Shown here: positions 50,157 through 55,429 of the stretch, in pieces
Layout of the letters: the number at the start of each line of letters is the position of its first letter
Position numbering within the stretch: the stretch's first letter is position 1
Assembly (NCBI GenBank): GCA_024711145.1
Contig: JANJTJ010000051.1
Coordinates: 1-55,429 of the forward strand
DNA length: 55,429 nucleotides
DNA from: Balneolales bacterium
GTDB lineage: Bacteria > Bacteroidota > Rhodothermia > Balneolales > HLUCCA01
Direction: 5' to 3'
Made by a program: the position numbers and the translations under genes
Notes under the pieces: model-generated
Database searches by the model: none
What the model was told of the DNA's origin: nothing
The model's input: the letters and a program-made list of their open reading frames with translations, nothing else

Positions 50157-50164
50157 GGCCGAAT

Positions 50165-50758
50165 TTACGGCCTGAGGGCGTCGGTAACCCGCCAGCTTTC
50201 GGGCCCCAAGGCGAACAACAGGTCCCATAGGCCGCAATCCGGTTCGAAATCGGGCCGGTTCTGGGGATAGGTGGGATGGGGGATGTCGAAATCGCGCTGC
50301 CAGGCGGTCCGCGCACGGTCGGGGTACCCGTGCTCGCTCACCAACAGGGGTTCGAAGGGCAACTCCAGGTAGGTCCACCACCGACCCATCAGGCGTACCA
50401 GATACCCCGCCAGGTGGACGTCTTCCCGTCGCGGTTCCAGATCGTGCAGGAATTCGGGCAGGTAATGGTCCGAATAGGGATGGTTGCGGTAATCGGTATC
50501 GAGCTTTTTGCGGATGTCCCGGATGAACTCCGGGCCGCGGGGCGCAGGGATGCGGGCCAAGGGCAAGCCGGAAGCGTGGGGAGGCAGAGGCAGGCGCAGG
50601 TAATCGGGCTGATGGGTACCCCTCAGCCGCATGCGGTGCACCAACGACTTGCGCGACCACGGCGCCGTGTCGTCCAGGTACACGCGGTCGGCATGCAGCC
50701 ATTGCGCCAGGTAGGGAAGGTCGGCCCCGAAAGCCGGCAGCAATACCGCCGCCCGCAT
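50165..50758 (-). CDS. WbqC-like family protein
   Basis: 197 residues from ATG at 50758, 3 bp after the cdaA stop. WbqC pattern: AAVLLPAFGADLPYLAQWLH, the W-S-R-K-S-x-x-H-R-x-R segment (APWSRKSLVHRMRLRGTHQP) followed by LRLPL, and the C-terminal CGLWDLLFALGPES. Members occur in O-antigen and surface-glycan clusters, and as a conserved neighbour of cdaA-type genes in Bacteroidota. Biochemical role unproven, possibly amide transfer to a nucleotide sugar. Confidence 0.85.
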   Translation of the reverse strand: MRAAVLLPAFGADLPYLAQWLHADRVYLDDTAPWSRKSLVHRMRLRGTHQPDYLRLPLPPHASGLPLARIPAPRGPEFIRDIRKKLDTDYRNHPYSDHYLPEFLHDLEPRREDVHLAGYLVRLMGRWWTYLELPFEPLLVSEHGYPDRARTAWQRDFDIPHPTYPQNRPDFEPDCGLWDLLFALGPESWRVTDALRP

Positions 50759-50761
50759 GGC

Positions 50762-51568
50762 TCAGGCCTCGGCGGCGGTAAAACGCACGTCGTCGTCGAG
50801 CACGGGCCGCTCGCCCAGGTGCTGCTCCATCTCGGCCCGCAACTTCTGGATGGTGAGGCCGCTGGTGAGCACCCCGTTCCGCGCCATGGAGATGCGGCCG
50901 TTCTCTTCCGACACGATGACCACGAACACCGGATTGGTCTCGCTCACACCCAAGGCCGCCCGATGCCGGGTGCCCACGGTGTTGCTCAGCTGGTCGTTCC
51001 GCGATATGGGCAGGTAGGCGCTGGCCGCCATCAATCGGTCGTTCCGGATGATCACGGCCCCGTCGTGCAAGGGCGTTTCTTTCGAGAAGATGGTCTGAAG
51101 CAGTTTGCTGGTCACCCGTGCGTCCAGTTTCACACCGGGATTCACCAGGTCGTTCAGACCCGACGATTTGGCGAAGACGATGAGGGCGCCGGTTTTCGAC
51201 CGCGACATCTGTTTCACGGCATCGATGGTTTCGTCGATCACCGTGTCCGATTCCTTCCGCGAGAAAAGGCGGTCCAGGCTGGTGTTCTGCCCGATGTTGT
51301 ACAGCAGTTTCCGGATTTCGGGCTGGAAGATGATGAGCAAGGCCAGAATGCCCACATTGGTGATGCTGCGCACCACGAACTGGATGGTGGAGAAGCCCAA
51401 GGCGCTCACCACGGCGTTGAACAGGAACATGATGACCAAGCCGATGAAGACGGGCACGGCGAAGGAGCCCCGCACCCACCGGTACAGGTACACCACGGCC
51501 CATGCGATGAGGGAAACCTCGAGCAGGTCGAGCAGGCCGAAATCAAGAAAACCGAGTGGGAAGCTCAT
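50762..51568 (-). CDS. cdaA: Membrane diadenylate cyclase (c-di-AMP synthase)
   Basis: 268 residues from ATG at 51568, overlapping the folP stop as ATGA. Three N-terminal helices (about 10-80: LLDLLEVSLIAWAVVYLYRW; VPVFIGLVIMFLFNAVVSAL; NVGILALLIIFQPEIRKLL) precede the DAC domain. Catalytic signatures are TPLHDGAVIIRNDR (DGA) and GTRHRAALGVSE (RHR). It makes c-di-AMP from two ATP, a signal for potassium and osmotic balance, which fits the NhaC antiporter nearby. No CdaR or GlmM gene is adjacent. Confidence 0.96.
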   Translation of the reverse strand: MSFPLGFLDFGLLDLLEVSLIAWAVVYLYRWVRGSFAVPVFIGLVIMFLFNAVVSALGFSTIQFVVRSITNVGILALLIIFQPEIRKLLYNIGQNTSLDRLFSRKESDTVIDETIDAVKQMSRSKTGALIVFAKSSGLNDLVNPGVKLDARVTSKLLQTIFSKETPLHDGAVIIRNDRLMAASAYLPISRNDQLSNTVGTRHRAALGVSETNPVFVVIVSEENGRISMARNGVLTSGLTIQKLRAEMEQHLGERPVLDDDVRFTAAEA

Positions 51569-52368
51569 GGATGTAGGGAAACATACACCGAAACGGAGTC
51601 GGCCGCTTCTTTCACATCATGAACCCGCAGCATGCGGGCTCCGCGCACGAGGGCGTCGTAATGCAGGGCCAGGGTGCCGGCCAGACGGTCGGTCGGGTCG
51701 GTACGGCCGGTGAGGTCGCCCACCAGGCGTTTGCGGCTGGCACCTACCAGCACCGGCCAGGGCAAGGCGGCGATTTCGGGCAGGCGGCGGAGCAACTCGA
51801 GGTTGTGGGCCAGGGTCTTGCCGAAACCGATGCCGGGGTCGATGAGGATGTGGGGCACGCCGGCCGCCTCGGCACGGCGGGCGGCGGCCTCGAGGAACGC
51901 GCGCACGTCGGCTACCACATCGGTGTAGTGGGGGTCGGCTTGCATGGTCTGCGGGGTGCCTATGCTATGCATCACCACCAGGGCGGCCCCATGGCGGGCG
52001 CAGAGGTCGGCCAGGCGGGGTTCGTACCTCAGGCCCGACACATCGTTCACCATGCGGGCTCCGGCCCGGAGGGCGGCTTCGGCCACGGCGTATTTGGTGG
52101 TGTCTATGGAGATGGGCACCTGCGGGTGCAGGGCCGCCGCGGCTTCGATCACGGGCAGCACGCGGCGCAGTTCTTCGGCTTCGGAGACGGGCCCGGCTCC
52201 TGGTCGGGTACTCTCGCCACCGATGTCCACCCAATCGGCTCCATCGGCCACCATGCGCCCGAACCGGGCCAGCGCGGCCTCAAGCGTGTCGTACCGGCCT
52301 CCGTCGGAGAAGGAATCGGGTGTGAGGTTGAGCACACCCATGACCGACGGACGGTCGGTGCGAATCAC
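51565..52368 (-). CDS. folP: Dihydropteroate synthase
   Basis: 267 residues from GTG at 52368, which overlaps the ferredoxin stop as GTGA; a later ATG (GVLNLTPDSFSDGG) would lose seven residues. Signatures: MGVLNLTPDSFSDGGRYDT, DWVDIGGESTRPGA, ISIDTTKYAVAEAAL, MVNDVSGLRYEP, ILIDPGIGFGKTLAHNLELL, and VGASRKRLVGDLTG. It condenses p-aminobenzoate with dihydropterin pyrophosphate in folate synthesis; target of sulfonamides. Coupled to cdaA as in many Bacteroidota. Confidence 0.97.
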   Translation of the reverse strand: MIRTDRPSVMGVLNLTPDSFSDGGRYDTLEAALARFGRMVADGADWVDIGGESTRPGAGPVSEAEELRRVLPVIEAAAALHPQVPISIDTTKYAVAEAALRAGARMVNDVSGLRYEPRLADLCARHGAALVVMHSIGTPQTMQADPHYTDVVADVRAFLEAAARRAEAAGVPHILIDPGIGFGKTLAHNLELLRRLPEIAALPWPVLVGASRKRLVGDLTGRTDPTDRLAGTLALHYDALVRGARMLRVHDVKEAADSVSVYVSLHP

Positions 52369-52700
52369 CAATCCTGGATGATGTCGTCCACCGATTTGGT
52401 TTTGGTGGCCCACTCGTCGGCGCCCGGGAGGGCGTCTTTGGTGGACGAAATCACCCGGTCGTCCCATTTTTCGGCCAAACGGGCGTTCCAATCGATGTAA
52501 TGTTCCAGGTCGGAGGGCACTTCGTCATCCGGATAGATGGCTTCCACCGGGCATTCGGAGCGGCAGGCGTCGCAATCGATGCACTCGTCCGGGTTGATGA
52601 CGAGGAAGTTGGGGCCTTCACGGAACGCGTCCACCGGGCAAACGGAGGCGCAGTTCGTGTATTTGCAATTCACGCAGGCTTCGGTGACAACGTAGGCCAT
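52365..52700 (-). CDS. fdxA: Seven-iron ferredoxin
   Basis: 111 residues from ATG at 52700. Azotobacter FdI-like: VVTEACVNCKYTNCASVCPV (Cys9, 17 and 21) and PDECIDCDACRSECPVEAIY (Cys40, 43, 46 and 50), with the family tail DWNARLAEKWDDR. It should carry one 3Fe-4S and one 4Fe-4S cluster. First gene of the seven-gene operon; its stop overlaps folP. A possible partner is the flavin/Fe-S dehydrogenase at 47304. Confidence 0.95.
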   Translation of the reverse strand: MAYVVTEACVNCKYTNCASVCPVDAFREGPNFLVINPDECIDCDACRSECPVEAIYPDDEVPSDLEHYIDWNARLAEKWDDRVISSTKDALPGADEWATKTKSVDDIIQDW

Positions 52701-52746
52701 GAAATTCGACTAAGGATGACGGAAACGGATGATGGAACAGACGGCC

Positions 52747-52778
52747 GGAAGTTACCCCCCCTCCGGCAGAATATCAAT
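52747..52778 (-). promoter_or_regulatory. Promoter of the fdxA-folP-cdaA operon
   Basis: On the minus strand ATTG (52778-52775), 20 bp, TAACTTCC (52754-52747). Spacing identical to the ompA-like promoter. Leader of about 40 nt before ATG at 52700. Confidence 0.5.
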
Positions 52779-52875
52779 CCGGATACGGGTGGGAACCCCC
52801 TGCCTCCGATGGCAATACAAGGGGGTGGAGGCACGTATTTTGAGCGTGTCCTATGTATCCACTACTACCAGTCTT

Positions 52876-53364
52876 ATGAAAAAACCCATATTGCTTCTCA
52901 GTTTCCTGTTCCTGGCCCTTGCGATCGTACCGAACACCCAAGCCCAGATCGGAGGTAACGCCTTCGGGGCCGGGGTCATCTTCGGCGAACCCACGGGGTT
53001 GTCGGCCAAGTGGTTCCGGGGCAACGACCGCGCCCTGGACCTGGCGGTGGCCTGGTCTACCGGTCGGTTCGGCAGCCTGCATGTGCATGGAGACTACCTC
53101 ATCCATCGGTACGATCTGATCTCGGTGGATTCGGGCAAGTTGCCCGTGTACTATGGCATCGGCGCACGCATGCGTTTCGCCGACAACAACCACGACTCGC
53201 ACCTGGGTATCCGGGTTCCGGTGGGCCTGGCCTATCAGTTCGCCAACGATCCCTTCGAGATTTTCTTCGAAGTGGTACCCGTGATCGACCTGATGCCCGG
53301 CACCGGGTTCGATGCCAACGGCGGGTTCGGCGTTCGCTACTATTTCGGCCGCGTGAACCGCTGA
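52876..53364 (+). CDS. Small predicted outer-membrane beta-barrel protein
   Basis: 162 residues from ATG at 52876. Signal peptide MKKPILLLSFLFLALAIVPN, then TQAQ. The mature part has eight or so short amphipathic strands: GGNAFGAGVIFGEPTGLSAK, DLAVAWSTGRFGSLHVHGDY, PVYYGIGARMRFADNNHDS, LGIRVPVGLAYQF, GFGVRYYFGRVNR. This resembles small 8-strand outer-membrane proteins of unknown function. TATTTTG at 52836-52842 may be its -7 box. Divergent from the fdxA operon. Confidence 0.75.
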   Translation: MKKPILLLSFLFLALAIVPNTQAQIGGNAFGAGVIFGEPTGLSAKWFRGNDRALDLAVAWSTGRFGSLHVHGDYLIHRYDLISVDSGKLPVYYGIGARMRFADNNHDSHLGIRVPVGLAYQFANDPFEIFFEVVPVIDLMPGTGFDANGGFGVRYYFGRVNR

Positions 53365-53422
53365 TTCCGGCTTTCTGCGAGGGTCGGGCGGGTGCGGAAC
53401 GGTGCGATTGGTATATTCGCCC

Positions 53423-55147
53423 ATGAAGAACACCCGCCTGACTATCGCCTTGTCGCTCTTCTTCCTACTGGTTCTCGGATGGAGCGGCGTTTTCTCCTTT
53501 TCGGAAACCCCCACACCCGATTCGGGCATAGGTGGTACCTGGATCAGCCTGGTGCCGCCGATGGTGGCCATAGCCCTGGCCCTCATCACGCGGGAAGTGC
53601 TGCTCTCCCTGTTCGCCGGCATCTGGATCGGTGCCCTGGCGCTCAACGCCTGGGACCCCTTCGGCGCCACCTCCCAATCGTTGGAGTTCATGGTTACGGT
53701 GAGTTCCAACCCGGAGCACATGTCCATCATCATCTTCTCACTCCTGCTGGGGGGCATGGTGGGCATCATGTCGCGCGGTGGAGGTACCAAAGGCGTGGTG
53801 GACGTGTTCGGCGGCCTGGCCAAAAACCGTACCCAGGGCCAGCTCTATACCACCTTGTCGGCCGTGTTCATTTTCTTTGATGATTACGCCAACACGCTGA
53901 TCCGGGGCAACGCCCTGCGGCCCATGACCGACCGGCTGAACATCTCCCGCGAGAAACTCAGCTACATCATCGATTCCACCGCGGCACCCCTGGCCGTGAG
54001 CGCCGTGATCACCACCTGGATCGGGTTCGAAATCACCCAGATCCAGAACGCGCTCACCAATTACGCGGCAACCACCACGGATCCGGTGCTACAGGCCCAG
54101 CTCGCAACCGGTGCCGAAAACGCCTTCCGCATCTTCCTGCATTCGGTGCCCTATCTGTTCTATCCGGTATTGGCGTTGGCCATGGTGTTCCTGGTCACCT
54201 TCATGAAACGGGATTTCGGCCCCATGTTGGAAGCCGAGCGCCGTGCCGCGTCGGGCGGCGGGGTTCTGCGGCCGGGGTCCATGCCGGCGGCCGACACCAA
54301 CCTCGAAACCCTGCAGCCCATGCCGGGCAAGCCGGCCCGCTGGTACAACGCCATGATTCCGGTCGGCCTGGTCGTGGTGGTCGCACTGTTCGGTTTGTAC
54401 ATCACCGGTGCCGAGGGCCTGGCACCCGGTGAGCGTACGCTCATGAACATCATCGGCGGGGCCGATCCCTTCGCCGCACTCATGTGGGCCTCCTTCGCCG
54501 GCGTCATTTCGGCCATCGGGCTGGTGGTGGCCCAGCGCATTCTCACGGTGCAACAGGCGGTGGAATCCATGGTGGGCGGCATGCAATCCATGCTGATGGC
54601 CGTGCTCATCCTGGTGCTGGCCTGGGGTCTGGGCGAAGTGACCCAAGCCATCGGCACGGGCGACTTCCTGTCCTCCCTCATGAAAGATTCCATCCCGCTC
54701 TCCCTGCTGCCGGGTATCGTGTTCTTCATCGCGGCCATCACGGCCTTCTCCACCGGCACCTCCTGGGGTACCATGGCCGTGCTCTTCCCCATCGTCATTC
54801 CCATGTCCATCACCATGGGCGCGGGTATCGGGTTCGCCGGCGGCGAGCACTACGCCATCTTTTTGGGCTGCATCAGCTCGGTGATGGGCGGCGCCGTCTT
54901 CGGCGACCACTGCTCACCGATATCCGACACCACCGTGCTCAGTTCCATGTCCTCGGCCTGCGACCTGGTGGACCACGTGCGCACCCAACTGCCCTATGCC
55001 TTGCTGGTGGCCTTTGTGGCGCTGGCCGTGGGCGAAATCCCCGCCGCCCTGGAATGGATCCACCCCATCGCAGGTATGATAACCGGCGTCATCATCCTGT
55101 ATCTGGTGCTTCGATTCTTTGGGAAAGACCCGGAAGCTGCGGCTTGA
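53423..55147 (+). CDS. NhaC-family Na+/H+ antiporter
   Basis: 574 residues from ATG at 53423 (a start 7 codons upstream would put charged residues ahead of the first helix). About 12-13 helices. NhaC signatures: GTWISLVPPMVAIALALITR, GGMVGIMSRGGGTKGVVDVF, FFDDYANTLIRGNALRPMTD (ion-binding Asp pair), STAAPLAVSAVITTWIGFEI, ITAFSTGTSWGTMAVLFPIV, GAVFGDHCSPISDTTVLSSM. Electroneutral or electrogenic Na+ export at the inner membrane, suggesting a marine or saline habitat. A TATATTCG sequence at 53412-53419 lies very close to the start codon. Confidence 0.93.
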   Translation: MKNTRLTIALSLFFLLVLGWSGVFSFSETPTPDSGIGGTWISLVPPMVAIALALITREVLLSLFAGIWIGALALNAWDPFGATSQSLEFMVTVSSNPEHMSIIIFSLLLGGMVGIMSRGGGTKGVVDVFGGLAKNRTQGQLYTTLSAVFIFFDDYANTLIRGNALRPMTDRLNISREKLSYIIDSTAAPLAVSAVITTWIGFEITQIQNALTNYAATTTDPVLQAQLATGAENAFRIFLHSVPYLFYPVLALAMVFLVTFMKRDFGPMLEAERRAASGGGVLRPGSMPAADTNLETLQPMPGKPARWYNAMIPVGLVVVVALFGLYITGAEGLAPGERTLMNIIGGADPFAALMWASFAGVISAIGLVVAQRILTVQQAVESMVGGMQSMLMAVLILVLAWGLGEVTQAIGTGDFLSSLMKDSIPLSLLPGIVFFIAAITAFSTGTSWGTMAVLFPIVIPMSITMGAGIGFAGGEHYAIFLGCISSVMGGAVFGDHCSPISDTTVLSSMSSACDLVDHVRTQLPYALLVAFVALAVGEIPAALEWIHPIAGMITGVIILYLVLRFFGKDPEAAA

Positions 55148-55179
55148 CACCGGCCTCTTCCGCCATGATATTGCCCCAC

Positions 55180-55429
55180 ATGGAACACGCCTCAGATGTC
55201 GATCAATACATAGCCGGATTTCCGGATGAAGTCCGTGAGCGGCTGGCCGCCATCCGGGCCATTGTTAAGGAAGAAGCGCCCGAAGCCGCCGAGGTCATTT
55301 CGTACGGGTTGCCCACCTACAAACTGACCAAGAACCTGGTGCATATGGGGGCTTACCCCAAGCATATCGGGTTCTATCCGGGTCCGGAAGGCATCGAAGC
55401 TTTCCGCGACGCCCTGGCCGACTACCCCG
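55180..55429 (+). CDS. DUF1801 protein (YdhG/frataxin-like), 3' end outside window
   Basis: From ATG at 55180 (or an in-frame ATG at 55165) the frame is open to the window end, 83 residues. The sequence VDQYIAGFPDEVRERLAAIR, AIVKEEAPEAAEVISYGLPT, YKLTKNLVHMGAYPKHIGFY matches the DUF1801 domain (the E-x-I-S-Y-G-x-P motif). Relatives are described as intracellular iron chaperones. The remaining C-terminus lies outside the window. Confidence 0.85.
   Translation, partial: MEHASDVDQYIAGFPDEVRERLAAIRAIVKEEAPEAAEVISYGLPTYKLTKNLVHMGAYPKHIGFYPGPEGIEAFRDALADYP

Noticed and set aside
50157-51503. Upstream extension of the dehydrogenase frame (also of the SLBB, sucC and cyclase frames)
   Set aside because: The extensions run through confident genes in another register. 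The family N-termini begin at 50156, 15523, 3491 and 43016.

Overview
The window looks like chromosomal DNA of a GC-rich member of the Bacteroidota-related phyla, most likely Rhodothermota or Balneolota. Indicators are a secreted protein with a C-terminal NYPNPFNP-type sorting domain, a PorZ-like type IX secretion component, DUF4293 and DUF5686 proteins, a folP-cdaA pair, a short SRP RNA, and promoters of the NTTG-N20-TAnnTTTG kind instead of sigma-70 boxes. There is no phage, IS element, CRISPR array or rRNA. The gene order is very compact: most operon genes overlap by ATGA or GTGA, and several convergent pairs are 3 bp apart or overlap.

Layout. 1-2116: an AT-richer edge with two minus-strand genes that resemble protease propeptides without a protease, and a secreted sorting-domain protein. 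2286-6082: sucC, a GmhB-like phosphatase, a four-helix-bundle gene lying between heptamer repeats, then pyrR-pyrB. 6086-15523 (minus): a seven-gene exopolysaccharide operon, read in the order SLBB export protein, Wzz-like protein, Wzx-like flippase, Wzy-like polymerase and three glycosyltransferases. 15595-26179: an EamA transporter, a TetR regulator with a TolC/adaptor/RND efflux operon, DUF4293, a second EamA transporter and an MltF-like lytic transglycosylase. 26183-28676 (minus): an RsbV-RsbW-RsbU-like partner-switching module. 28926-32174: two SPOR lipoproteins, a YciI-like protein, an outer-membrane protein, and a MarR plus MhqD-like hydrolase pair. 32172-36956: tRNA-Arg, a DUF5686 outer-membrane protein and PorZ. 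37018-38185: an OmpA lipoprotein with calcium-type repeats, and tRNA-Ala.

38296-45187: a four-gene operon that is the best candidate for an undescribed system. It encodes two exported proteins (one unknown, one FecR-domain), a 906-residue outer-membrane barrel-like protein and a CHASE2-adenylate cyclase. Its promoter -33 element lies inside a perfect palindrome. The SRP RNA follows directly.

45327-55429: a RibD-like reductase; a minus-strand operon fdxA-folP-cdaA-wbqC-dld-GNAT-ypdA that couples folate, c-di-AMP and redox functions; a small outer-membrane protein; an NhaC-type antiporter; and the start of a DUF1801 gene. All assignments come from reading translated sequence and motifs. No database search was run.
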